Source: Marinospirillum sp.
Lineage (GTDB): Bacteria > Pseudomonadota > Gammaproteobacteria > Pseudomonadales > Halomonadaceae
Direction: 5' to 3'
NCBI GenBank assembly: GCA_007116195.1
Contig: SKIX01000092.1
Coordinates: forward strand, 1 to 13,110
DNA: 13,110 bases
Shown: positions 5,673 to 13,110 of the stretch, piece after piece
How the letters are laid out: each line of letters begins with the position of its first letter
How positions within the stretch are numbered: position 1 is the stretch's first letter
Program-made: the position numbers and the translations under genes
Notes under the pieces: generated by a model
What the model was told of the DNA's origin: nothing
What the model saw: the letters and a program-made list of their open reading frames with translations, nothing else
Database searches by the model: none

Positions 5673-7602
5673 AGCTGCTTTGCAATTCGTCGGCGACCGA
5701 GGCAAGATCTTCGATAGCACTGGCCAGTTCTTCGGCACCACGCGCCTGCTGGTCAGACGCGACTGAAGCCTGGCGCACACTCGCAGCAGCCTGTTCGGCA
5801 ACAGCGGAAATTTGCTCCAGACCTTTTTTCGCTTGGGTAATGGCTGAAGCAATTTCGGTTGATGATTGTAGGGATTGCTGGCTACGTTCAAGCAAGAGGT
5901 TTTTAACCTGAACCAGCTCTTCAATATCCTGAATGTTCTCGCGTGAACGCTCCACCTCGGCTTCAGCTGAACGTAGCGCATCATTAAGGTCTCGTTCAGT
6001 AACATCAGACTGAACTTGAATTTGACGCACCAAGCCCTGTACCTGCTCGACATTGCTGGCGGCATCATCGGAAAGGCTTTGAATGTCGCTGGAAACCACG
6101 GCAAAACCCTTGCCGTACTCACCCGCGCGGGCCGCTTCCACAGCGCCATTGACTGCTAGCATACTGGTTTTAATGGCGGTATTGGCTATCACGCTGGCAA
6201 TCTTTTCTATGTCTCGGTTTAACTGCTGAATAGCCTGAATTTCAACAAGATTTTCGCGCGCTGAAACCAAGCCAGTTTTGATGCCTTCAACAACGGATTC
6301 GATGTTTTTGCGGTTGGTTTCCAAAAGCCCATCAACCCGCTCGATTTTCTCCATACTGACTTTAATGCGCTCTTCGGAGCTATTCACCGAGGTATCAATT
6401 TGGGTGATGGCGGCCAGTGCTTCTTCGGTTGCCGAGGCCGATTGCTCAGAACCACTCAGCACCTCGGCTAGCGCCTTACTAATTTCTGAAGCACCACGGT
6501 TAAGCTCTTCAACTGAGGAGGCTAATTCTTCGGCACAGGTGGCTACACTTTCAGCGCTCTTGCTAATATCTGTACTGTTGCGCAAATCATCTGAAACCTC
6601 TTCCAGCTCGTTGGCTGCGGTTTCAGCACCGTTAATGGCTACGCCCTGTTCTTCCAGACTGTTGGTCACTTCCTCGGCGGCGGCAGCCTGCTGTTCGGCA
6701 GCACTGGCGATGACTTCCGATGCCTGTTGTAGCTCGACCATTGACTGGCGAATCATTTCGACTGCCTCATCAATGGTTTGCGCACCCTCAGAAACTTCAG
6801 TTAATTCAATATTGACTTCTAGGAACTGGGATTTCACCTCTTCACAGGATTTGACCTGCTCGACGGCTGAATCAGCGGTGCGCTTGACGGCATTGCCAGT
6901 AACGCGGGTTTTTTCTTGAATCTGCTCGACCAGTTTGCTGATGTCGGTGGCACTGCGCTCGGAGGCTTCGGCCAGGGTGCGTACCGTATCAGCGACTACT
7001 GCAAAGCCCTTACCATGACGGCCAGCACGTCCAGCTTCAATGGCTGCGTTGAGTGCCAGCAGGTTGGTTTGGTCAGCAATCCGCATCACCTGACGTGCAG
7101 CTTCGTTGATTGAGCCCGCTTGATCCTCTAGCTGCTTCATTAGCTCAACAGATTTTTTCTGGCGTTCAGCGGTGAGATTAAGGTTGCTGACCAAGCCATC
7201 AATACGCTGGCTAGAAAGCTGAGCGGTATTGCTGGCTCTTTGAGCGTTTTCTAGCGTTAAGCGCGAAGCTTCGGCCTGCACCTTGACCTGTTGCTGAATA
7301 CTTTGTACTGCCGACAAGCTTTCCTGACTGGAAGAAGCAGCCTCCTCTGCTCCAGTAGCGATTTCCTCAACTGCTTCGCTGAGTTGATCGCGTGCCTTAG
7401 AGGCTTCAGTGATGCTAGAGGCTAGCTGGGTAGACGCACTTGCAATGCGCTCTGCTGCCTGTTGTTGCTTGGCTAGAGTGCGTGAACGGCGACGCTGCTG
7501 TTCAGCTGCTCTGCGTGCGGCTGCATCCTGATCAGTTGAAGCCGTTTTCTGAGCTTGCTTTTCATTTGCCGCACTAGAGGGGGTTCTTTTTTTCAATGCC
7601 AT
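5671..7602 (-). CDS. Soluble methyl-accepting chemotaxis receptor with two signalling tips (DosM-like architecture)
   Basis: This 643-residue chemoreceptor is nearly all coiled-coil. The N-terminus is Lys/Arg/Gln-rich; no signal peptide, transmembrane helix, HAMP or ligand-binding domain is visible, so it should be cytoplasmic. It has two signalling-hairpin tips. Tip 1 (about 173-212) is canonical: [21 protein letters not shown] followed by [16 protein letters not shown]. Tip 2 (about 467-512) is a variant: [21 protein letters not shown] followed by [16 protein letters not shown]. Methylation-type sequences (two small residues, E/Q pair, two small residues) lie on both sides of each tip at about 82-91, 299-308, 354-363, 389-398 and 599-608, so each tip sits in its own antiparallel hairpin. 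There is no C-terminal CheR-tethering pentapeptide. The ATG at 7602 is chosen because a CGAGG site lies 7 bases upstream; an in-frame TTG at 7632 would add ten residues without support. V. cholerae DosM is the known receptor with this two-tip design. Confidence 0.95.
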   Translation of the reverse strand: MALKKRTPSSAANEKQAQKTASTDQDAAARRAAEQQRRRSRTLAKQQQAAERIASASTQLASSITEASKARDQLSEAVEEIATGAEEAASSSQESLSAVQSIQQQVKVQAEASRLTLENAQRASNTAQLSSQRIDGLVSNLNLTAERQKKSVELMKQLEDQAGSINEAARQVMRIADQTNLLALNAAIEAGRAGRHGKGFAVVADTVRTLAEASERSATDISKLVEQIQEKTRVTGNAVKRTADSAVEQVKSCEEVKSQFLEVNIELTEVSEGAQTIDEAVEMIRQSMVELQQASEVIASAAEQQAAAAEEVTNSLEEQGVAINGAETAANELEEVSDDLRNSTDISKSAESVATCAEELASSVEELNRGASEISKALAEVLSGSEQSASATEEALAAITQIDTSVNSSEERIKVSMEKIERVDGLLETNRKNIESVVEGIKTGLVSARENLVEIQAIQQLNRDIEKIASVIANTAIKTSMLAVNGAVEAARAGEYGKGFAVVSSDIQSLSDDAASNVEQVQGLVRQIQVQSDVTERDLNDALRSAEAEVERSRENIQDIEELVQVKNLLLERSQQSLQSSTEIASAITQAKKGLEQISAVAEQAAASVRQASVASDQQARGAEELASAIEDLASVADELQSS

Positions 7603-7660
7603 GATAAACCTCGTATTATAGAAACAGAGCAACCAACTAGACCAAGCCTTGCCTAACCCT

Positions 7661-7705
7661 TGTAATTTTTACACAGAATAATGTAACCAAGATATTTTAT
7701 TACAT
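7661..7705. promoter_or_regulatory. Paired TGTAA/TTACA dyads upstream of the receptor gene, possible operator and promoter
   Basis: This sits in the 208-base gap between the third kinase gene and the receptor gene. Two dyads share the same half-site: TGTAA-N3-TTACA (7661-7673) and ATGTAA-N13-TTACAT (7681-7705), with centres 26 bases apart. On the minus strand a -10-like TAAAAT (7699-7694) lies inside the second dyad, which would leave a leader of about 85 bases before the receptor ATG. A convincing -35 is not visible. The arrangement resembles a repressor operator over a promoter, but the regulator is unknown and the region is AT-rich, so some symmetry could arise by chance. I see no clear intrinsic terminator in the gap. 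Confidence 0.35.
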
Positions 7706-7810
7706 TAGCCTATTAGAATCCTGAGTATCAAGCCTTTGAAGTGATCTCTGTTACTTTTTCCACATTTTCTGAAACACTTCATGTTCGCTTACTATTTACT
7801 GGAGTGACTT

Positions 7811-9757
7811 TTAGCGATCTTGAAGCAACCAAGGTAAGTCAAAAACAAAACAGGCTCCCTGATCATGGCTATCATCAATCCAAAGCTGGCCGCCAACTTG
7901 ACGTATTAGTTTACGCGCTAAAGGTAGGCCAACACCGGTTCCCTCGGTTTCGCTAGATGCCAGTCGCCGAAACAGGGTAAAGACTTCTTCACGCTGTGAT
8001 TCAGGAATACCAGGGCCATTATCAGCTAATCTAACGTGCAGTCTTTGACCTTCAACCTGAGCGGTTAGGCTAATAAGCAAAGGAGTCTCAGGCTTACTGT
8101 ACCGTCGTGCATTATCCAGCAGGAGAGTCAACACCAAAATCAGCTTGTCAGCATCCATAGCAACCTGAGGTAAATCTGAAGGTAAGTGAACTTCTACTTG
8201 CTGTAAAGGCATACCTAGGTTTTGTAGCGCTACCTGCAAGCAGGAGTGCAAGGGTTCAAACCGTGGCTGGCGGGTAACAGGTGCTTCCAAATCCAGGTAT
8301 TTTTTGACATCTTTAACCAAACGAGATAATTGTCGTGCCTGCTGCTCAATAAACTGCACAGCTTTTTTTGCCTCTGGTTTTTGCAGGGCTTCCGGCTTGC
8401 TTAGCTGGTTAGCAAAGATTTGTAAGCGCCTAACTGGCTCTTGAAAGTGGTGAGTTAGTGCGCGATTGAACTCCAACAAGTCAGCGTTGCGCTCTTCCAG
8501 TGACTGTTGATTGATTTCCAGCTGCTCAGCAAGACTGGAATTCATTTGAGTCAGCAGCTCTTGCTGTTGTTTTTGTTGGGTGATATCACTGATCAGTGCA
8601 ACATAATTAGTCACCTGTCCGAGTGCGTTTGTCACCGCACTGAGTGTCAGCAATTCCCAGTAAAAGCGACCTTCTTTATGTCGGTTCAACAGCTCGCCAC
8701 GCCAGTAACCCTGATCTTTTAACTCCTGCCATAGCTTCTGATAAAAGCTTTTAGACTGTTGACCTGAGTTGAGAAGGTGAGTTTTTTGGCCTATCGCTTC
8801 CTCTCTGCTCCAGCCAGTAATCACACTAAAAGCTGGGTTGACATCAAGAATGACTGTTTCCGCATCGGCAATAACAATGCCCTCATTGGCATGCCTAAAA
8901 ACCAAGCTGGATAAATAGGCATCGGCATCACGCTTAGCGCGCAAGAGAGCAAAGCCTAGAGCTAGACGCGCCTGTTCACGGCTAGCATCTGGATGAAGTA
9001 AGCCATCCACTTCTACTCGAAATAAGCGCGTTAGTTTTTCTAGGTTTTCGATTTCCTCAGTGACTAAAATAATTGGAATGCCAGGCAGTAATTTACGACA
9101 ACGACCAATACTCACATAGCCGCGCCCTGCGGCTAGCCTAGAGTCTAATAACACTAAATCAGGCAAAAGGCCGTGTTCGCTGAGCAGGGTTTCGATGCCT
9201 TTGAATGAAGTGACTTGGATCAGCTTAAAGTAAGGATCGTCTTGCAAGAGCAAAGAAAAATGTGCCAGTACGGCTTCCTGGTTGCTTACTAACAATATCC
9301 GAGAGGGCTGGTTTTTGTCTAGTTTGAAGGGTTTTCTACTTAAATGCCGGTTTAATTGATGGAAATGAATTAAACGTTCCACTTTAGCAAGCAGAAGATG
9401 CACATTAACCGGCTTAATCATGTAGTCCGCTACCCCAGCTTGCAGGTACTCATGCATGAGTGCTTTGTCTTCAGAAGCGGTTAACAAGATCACGGGTAGC
9501 TGTTGCCCATAGCGGTTTAGATCTCGCATTAGAGCAAAACCACGGCCATCAGGTAGCTCATTGTCTAGCAAAACCAGAGTGAATTCGATTTCTTCAGTGA
9601 GCTTTTTACGCGCACTTCGTAGGGAGGCTGCCCACTCATAATCCATTCCCTTTTGTTGGAGTAGGCTGCTTAACAACTTCGCATAGATTCGATCATCCTC
9701 CACGATCAAAATACGAGCCTTGCTCTGCGTTTTCATTTCTATGCAATTCCTGCTCAT
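7811..9757 (-). CDS. Soluble hybrid histidine kinase: receiver, degenerate receiver, PAS, kinase core
   Basis: A 648-residue protein without membrane segments. Residues about 15-132 form a complete receiver domain (Glu20-Asp21-Asp22, acceptor Asp65 in VLLDNELPDG, Thr93, Lys115 in YMIKP). Residues about 152-270 form a second receiver-like domain that keeps Asp205 (VLLDSRLAAG) but has lost the acidic pair (LVSNQEA) and the lysine (LLHPD). A PAS domain follows at about 285-395 (HANEGIVIADAE, NPAFSVITGWS), then a coil. The dimerisation box at about 428-448 has His436 in LTHHFQEPVRRL, similar to the SHDLQEPLR-type kinases. The ATPase part shows the N-box LLLDNARRYS (546-553), DNGPGIP (579-585) and GTGVGLPLA (606-614). 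The first ATG is given. Met8 (9736) has the better ribosome site (AGGAA 10 bases upstream) and may be the true start. The gene lies 15 bases after the preceding kinase, so they are co-transcribed. Receivers at the N-terminus suggest that another kinase controls it. Confidence 0.9.
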   Translation of the reverse strand: MSRNCIEMKTQSKARILIVEDDRIYAKLLSSLLQQKGMDYEWAASLRSARKKLTEEIEFTLVLLDNELPDGRGFALMRDLNRYGQQLPVILLTASEDKALMHEYLQAGVADYMIKPVNVHLLLAKVERLIHFHQLNRHLSRKPFKLDKNQPSRILLVSNQEAVLAHFSLLLQDDPYFKLIQVTSFKGIETLLSEHGLLPDLVLLDSRLAAGRGYVSIGRCRKLLPGIPIILVTEEIENLEKLTRLFRVEVDGLLHPDASREQARLALGFALLRAKRDADAYLSSLVFRHANEGIVIADAETVILDVNPAFSVITGWSREEAIGQKTHLLNSGQQSKSFYQKLWQELKDQGYWRGELLNRHKEGRFYWELLTLSAVTNALGQVTNYVALISDITQQKQQQELLTQMNSSLAEQLEINQQSLEERNADLLEFNRALTHHFQEPVRRLQIFANQLSKPEALQKPEAKKAVQFIEQQARQLSRLVKDVKKYLDLEAPVTRQPRFEPLHSCLQVALQNLGMPLQQVEVHLPSDLPQVAMDADKLILVLTLLLDNARRYSKPETPLLISLTAQVEGQRLHVRLADNGPGIPESQREEVFTLFRRLASSETEGTGVGLPLARKLIRQVGGQLWIDDSHDQGACFVFDLPWLLQDR

Positions 9758-9772
9758 TAATTTAAGCCAACC

Positions 9773-11542
9773 CTAGTTGAGGGTTTCGAGTGGCAGCCGC
9801 AGAAGGATTTCGGTTCCCTCACCAGGGTAACTATTAATATTGATGCTGCCCTGATGCGCTTTAACAAAATTAAGCACCTGCATCATACCTAACCCACTTC
9901 CCTTGCCTGCCGGTTTGGTGGTAAAAAAAGGCTCAAACAGCTGCTGCTGAACCTCCGGCGGCATACCATCACCGTTATCACGAAGTCGAATTTCGACATA
10001 GCAGCGATAATCACTGGCATCCGGCAGACACGCCAAAGTTACTTTAAGCGAGCAGCTAGGCTGAATCCTAGAACGGCAAGCGTCTTTGCTGTTACGCAGC
10101 AGGTTGATTAGTGTTTGCAGCAAATAAGCTGAATCAACTTTAACCTTCAGAGGTTGTCCACTAGAAAGAAATTCCATTCGTAAGGGTATGCCACTTAAGG
10201 CAGACTGCAACAAGGCTTGTTTGCTCGATAAAAATTCCTCAAGGTCAACAAGTTCCAGTGTAGGTTCAAGTACATGGGTCGCCTCACGCAACTGCTGTAC
10301 CAGCTTTTCAGCTCGCTGCCCCGCCAGCTCTATTTGTTGAAGGTTAGAGTAGAGGGGGGAGTCTTGCGGTGTAATGGCCAGATTGACTTCATTCAAACCA
10401 TTAAGGGTGCCTATCAGGTTATTGAATTCATGGGAAAGGCCAGTGATTAAAGCGCCCAAAACCTCAATCCTTTCAACTCGTGTAGTCTGCTCTCTTAAGT
10501 CCAGTAGCTCCGTGATATCAAAACCCAAGACTGCGAAACCCAGTAGACCACCTGCTGGGTTATAATATGGATTTATTATACATTTTTCTACCCAACAACC
10601 AGAGGTTTTTTTACGATTTTTCAGTTCACCTGCCCAAATGCGATCTTTTGTTAGAGCTTCTAAAATTTCCTCCTGCGCCTGCGGGTTATCAGCTGGTGCG
10701 AGCAACAAGCTGGAAGCGGGCTGAAACAAGGGCTGACCCAGTAAATCCTCTTCATGATAGCCGCCAAGCTGGCAGAAGCTGGGGTTTACATGGGTGATCC
10801 GGTAATTCGCATCGGCAAGCAAAACACTGACATCCGTGGCTTCAAAATGCTGCTTATCCAGTTTTTGAGTTGCAGAGGCCAAGCTCTTCGCCAAAGAGGC
10901 TTGTAAACTGGTGTTGTCTTCAGCTAATTGCTGCTCTTCACTACGATCTTGCAAAGTAATCAGGAAACGTCGGTCAAGGTGGTAGCTAAGCGGCAGGCAG
11001 GCCAGGCTAACAGCCACGTTAAGTTTTCTGCGTTGCACAACCAAACTTAGATCCTGTTGCAGGTTGGTGTTAGCTGAATTTTCAGGCAGGTCAGTCTGGT
11101 TTGTAAGTTCAGCAAGGCTTGCGGTTAGCCATTCACCAGCTTCACGGGTGAAGTAACGATAAGCAGAAAGACGATTTAACAAAGCACCTTGATTAAGTGA
11201 GAAAAAACGGTGAGCACTGGGGTTAGCTTCATGAATCACACCAAAGGAATCGATGACTAAAGCCGCAAGGGGCAAGCTTTCGAAGAGACTGGTATAACGC
11301 TCGCGCTGCCTATCGGCTGAGATTTGGGCAAAGCGCAATTCCTGGTTTTGCAGCTCTAGCTCGGCTTGATAGACTCGTAATTCTTCGAGCACCTCTTGGT
11401 GGCCAAGAACCTGCCTGCGTGCTTGTTTAGGGTCATCTAAATCAAGTGCTAGATCATCTAGCAATAGCTCTCCTTCACGCAAGGCTTTTTCAGCACGGGC
11501 TCGAAGGGTTTGTAGCCTAGTTGCATTACCCTCTTTATACAT
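9773..11542 (-). CDS. Soluble PAS-PAS histidine kinase (NtrB/FlrB-like core)
   Basis: A 589-residue cytoplasmic sensor kinase. The N-terminal 1-80 are charged and helical (ELRVYQAELELQNQELR at 54-70 is coiled-coil-like). PAS 1 is at about 82-198 (YTSLFESLPLAALVIDSFGVIHEANPSA, written here in its two halves: YTSLFESLPLAALVID and SFGVIHEANPSA). A coil leads to PAS 2 at about 235-345 (VSVLLADANYRITHVNPSF, ending FAVLGFDIT). The dimerisation domain has the phospho-accepting His371 in GLSHEFNNLIGTL, the HExxN form seen in NtrB-like kinases. The ATPase domain shows LINLLRNSKDA (478-487), DNGDGMP (522-528), FEPFFTTK (536-543) and GSGLGMM (548-554), so it should be active. No cofactor-binding motif in the PAS domains can be asserted. 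The ATG at 11542 has a GGAGG site 10 bases upstream. A 148-base gap separates it from the upstream kinase gene; a TATAAC box at 11574-11569 is possible but lacks a good -35. Confidence 0.92.
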   Translation of the reverse strand: MYKEGNATRLQTLRARAEKALREGELLLDDLALDLDDPKQARRQVLGHQEVLEELRVYQAELELQNQELRFAQISADRQRERYTSLFESLPLAALVIDSFGVIHEANPSAHRFFSLNQGALLNRLSAYRYFTREAGEWLTASLAELTNQTDLPENSANTNLQQDLSLVVQRRKLNVAVSLACLPLSYHLDRRFLITLQDRSEEQQLAEDNTSLQASLAKSLASATQKLDKQHFEATDVSVLLADANYRITHVNPSFCQLGGYHEEDLLGQPLFQPASSLLLAPADNPQAQEEILEALTKDRIWAGELKNRKKTSGCWVEKCIINPYYNPAGGLLGFAVLGFDITELLDLREQTTRVERIEVLGALITGLSHEFNNLIGTLNGLNEVNLAITPQDSPLYSNLQQIELAGQRAEKLVQQLREATHVLEPTLELVDLEEFLSSKQALLQSALSGIPLRMEFLSSGQPLKVKVDSAYLLQTLINLLRNSKDACRSRIQPSCSLKVTLACLPDASDYRCYVEIRLRDNGDGMPPEVQQQLFEPFFTTKPAGKGSGLGMMQVLNFVKAHQGSININSYPGEGTEILLRLPLETLN

Positions 11543-11690
11543 AGTGATTAAGCCTCCAGAACATCAGGGTTATACAAGAAACCTTGAAAGTAAAAAGCGA
11601 TAAGCCTCAGGTGTCTTGGTCAATTCATGGGTGTAGAAAACTGTAAGTGTTGACTAAAAAGCACTATAGCTGGCTAGCCCAAGAAGTTAA

Positions 11691-13110
11691 CTAGGTAGCT
11701 TGAAGAGGGAAACTCAGAATAAAAACAGCTCCTCTTTCACCATTGCTAGCTTGTAAACCACCCTGCATTTGATTTTCGATCACCATTTTAGCCATATACA
11801 GACCGATACCACTCCCTTCAGCCTTGGTTGTGAAGTAGGGGTCAAATACCTGGCTCATTACTTCTGCAGGTATACCACCTGCGTTATCTTCTAGGGTCAA
11901 AAGCACCCTGTCTGCATCTTGCCTTAAGCTAATCCAAAGCTCGCCTTTTAATCCTGGATAATTGTTGATCGCTTCGCGGGCATTTTGCAGAATGACTAAA
12001 ATAACTTGCAGCACTTCATTGGCATAGCCTTTAATCGCCAAACGAGTATCCAGGTCCAGATGCAACTGCATTTCTTGTAAACTGGCTTTCATAACATCCA
12101 CTGCTTGCTCGACTACTCGAGCCAGATAAAAAATCTCCGCTTCTTTACGTGGGCGAAAGAAGGTAACAAAATCTCTTACCGTTTGATTCATCTGATCAAT
12201 TAACTGGTCAGCTTGCTGCAAATTCTCATCAAATAAATCTTCGGTAAGATCACCATAATTGCGTGCATCTTGCAGATTACCTAGCGTTAAGCGCAGGCTA
12301 TTGAGGGGTTGACGCCACTGGTGAGCAATATTAGAAATCATCTCACCCATTGCCGCTCGTCTGGACTGGTGTAATAGCAACTGCTCCTGCTCTTTTACAC
12401 GCTCTTCTGCACGATAAGCTTCTGTAGAATCTGTTATAAGACCATCAACACGCTCCGGCAGGCCTTGTGATGAATAAACCAGCCAGTAGCGTAGCGTTAA
12501 CACTCGTTGGCTATCCGAGCGAGGATGTCTAAATTGAAGGGTCAAACGGCCTCGACCCTTGGTGACCATCGAGCGCATTTCTGTCAAAACTTTATTGGCT
12601 TCCTTAGCCTCCATACCTTCCTTAATCAAGCCTGGGGTATCCATTAACCAGGCTCTGGGTGTAAAGCCTGTCATTTGCACAACACTAGGGCTGATAAAGC
12701 TTAACCTTAAGCGCTGTTTGCCTTGGTTTTCGCTAATCTCAGCAGACCAGAGCACAGCTTCCATAGAGTCGATGACACTTTGTAAATGCTGATGGGCATC
12801 AACCAACTCACGGGTGCGCTGGGCAACCAGTTCCTCCAAGCGCTGTTCTTTATTTTCTAACTCTGAAAACTGGTGCTTGAGCAAGCGTCCCATTTTACCC
12901 AGCTGCTCACCCAGCTGGTTAATCTCAATTAAGGGATGAGGCTTAGCCCAACGCCAGGAGCTGATCGGTAAGGGCAACTGATTTGGCAGGTTTGCAGCGA
13001 CCTGAATCAAATCATTGATGGGGCGGGCAATCCAGCTGGAGACTAAACGAGTAATCAGTATACCGACCAAAATTAAGCCAAAAGCAATTGAAAATAACAG
13101 TGCGTAGCCA
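11691..13110 (-). CDS. Membrane histidine kinase with HAMP and PAS domains, C-terminal part (cut by window edge)
   Basis: The frame is open to the right edge: 13 codons before the TTG at 13070 complete a hydrophobic helix (GYALLFSIAFGLILVGILIT), so the real start and any periplasmic sensor domain lie outside. Counting from the first complete codon at 13109, a transmembrane helix (about 1-20) is followed by a HAMP-like segment (about 22-80, starting ARPINDLIQ), a coil (about 80-105) and a PAS-like domain (about 108-230, with FISPSVVQMTGFTPRAWL). The kinase core has His263 in MISNIAHQWRQPLNSL, the AHQWRQPL type. The ATPase boxes are LQNAREAINN (374-383), DNAGGIP (408-414), DPYFTTK (423-429) and GSGIGLYMAK (432-441), so it looks functional. 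It ends with no attached receiver. It is the first of three kinases on this strand and probably supplies an envelope or extracellular signal to the locus; the target is unknown. Confidence 0.9.
   Translation of the reverse strand, partial: GYALLFSIAFGLILVGILITRLVSSWIARPINDLIQVAANLPNQLPLPISSWRWAKPHPLIEINQLGEQLGKMGRLLKHQFSELENKEQRLEELVAQRTRELVDAHQHLQSVIDSMEAVLWSAEISENQGKQRLRLSFISPSVVQMTGFTPRAWLMDTPGLIKEGMEAKEANKVLTEMRSMVTKGRGRLTLQFRHPRSDSQRVLTLRYWLVYSSQGLPERVDGLITDSTEAYRAEERVKEQEQLLLHQSRRAAMGEMISNIAHQWRQPLNSLRLTLGNLQDARNYGDLTEDLFDENLQQADQLIDQMNQTVRDFVTFFRPRKEAEIFYLARVVEQAVDVMKASLQEMQLHLDLDTRLAIKGYANEVLQVILVILQNAREAINNYPGLKGELWISLRQDADRVLLTLEDNAGGIPAEVMSQVFDPYFTTKAEGSGIGLYMAKMVIENQMQGGLQASNGERGAVFILSFPLQAT

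Noticed and set aside
6278..6919. A 213-codon open frame on the plus strand with a Ser-rich product
   Set aside because: It is antisense to the receptor coiled coil. The Ser/Thr/Ala richness is what Glu/Ala/Ser codons of the receptor give when read backwards, and no family motif is present.
7615..7620. Perfect TATAAT on the minus strand just before the receptor ATG
   Set aside because: It lies only 12 bases before the ATG, so a transcript starting there would lose the ribosome site, and no reasonable -35 is at 16-18 bases.
7603..7632. TTG start for the receptor at 7632
   Set aside because: It would add ten residues that cover the CGAGG ribosome site of the ATG at 7602 and has no ribosome site of its own.
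11640..11690. Possible terminator after the membrane kinase (GGGCTAGCC region followed by TTTTT)
   Set aside because: No stem of useful length ends next to the T-run; the GGCTAGCC palindrome is too short and offset.
13068..13070. TTG at 13070 as the true start of the right-edge kinase
   Set aside because: The frame stays open to the window edge and the upstream codons complete a transmembrane helix.

Overview
The window is a chemosensory (chemotaxis-type) signalling locus from a Proteobacterium, most likely a gammaproteobacterium. That assignment is inferred from the flavour of the Che proteins, the Shine-Dalgarno signals and the roughly balanced base composition; no rRNA or housekeeping gene confirms it. 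All ten genes lie on the minus strand, so they are read from the right edge to the left. Both edge genes, a membrane histidine kinase on the right and CheA on the left, are cut by the window and not by mutation.

Right half (7811-13110): three histidine kinases in a row. The first (in transcription order) has a transmembrane helix, a HAMP domain, a PAS domain and a kinase core. The second is soluble, with two PAS domains and a kinase core. The third is soluble, with a receiver, a degenerate receiver, a PAS domain and a kinase core. A 208-base gap (7603-7810) follows. It holds TGTAA/TTACA dyads and possibly a promoter for the next genes.

Left half (1-7602): a nearly complete chemosensory pathway in the order receptor, three-domain CheW, CheB, HEAT-repeat protein, CheR, CheY, CheA. 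Spacing is tight from the HEAT gene to CheA, with overlapping or nearly adjacent genes. The receptor has no membrane segment or ligand-binding domain and carries two separate signalling-hairpin tips 300 residues apart, the architecture of the V. cholerae double-signalling-domain receptor DosM. The adaptor that follows has three CheW domains, the middle one divergent at its most conserved motif.

Inferred working model: the double-tip receptor and the triple CheW build a cytoplasmic (not membrane-bound) array with CheA. CheR and CheB adjust receptor methylation, possibly organised by the HEAT protein. CheA phosphorylates CheY and CheB. The three upstream kinases may add PAS-sensed or membrane-sensed input, or serve a separate phosphorelay. 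No output regulator with a DNA-binding or enzymatic domain, no CheD and no flagellar gene is visible, so the pathway could control motility or an alternative cellular function.
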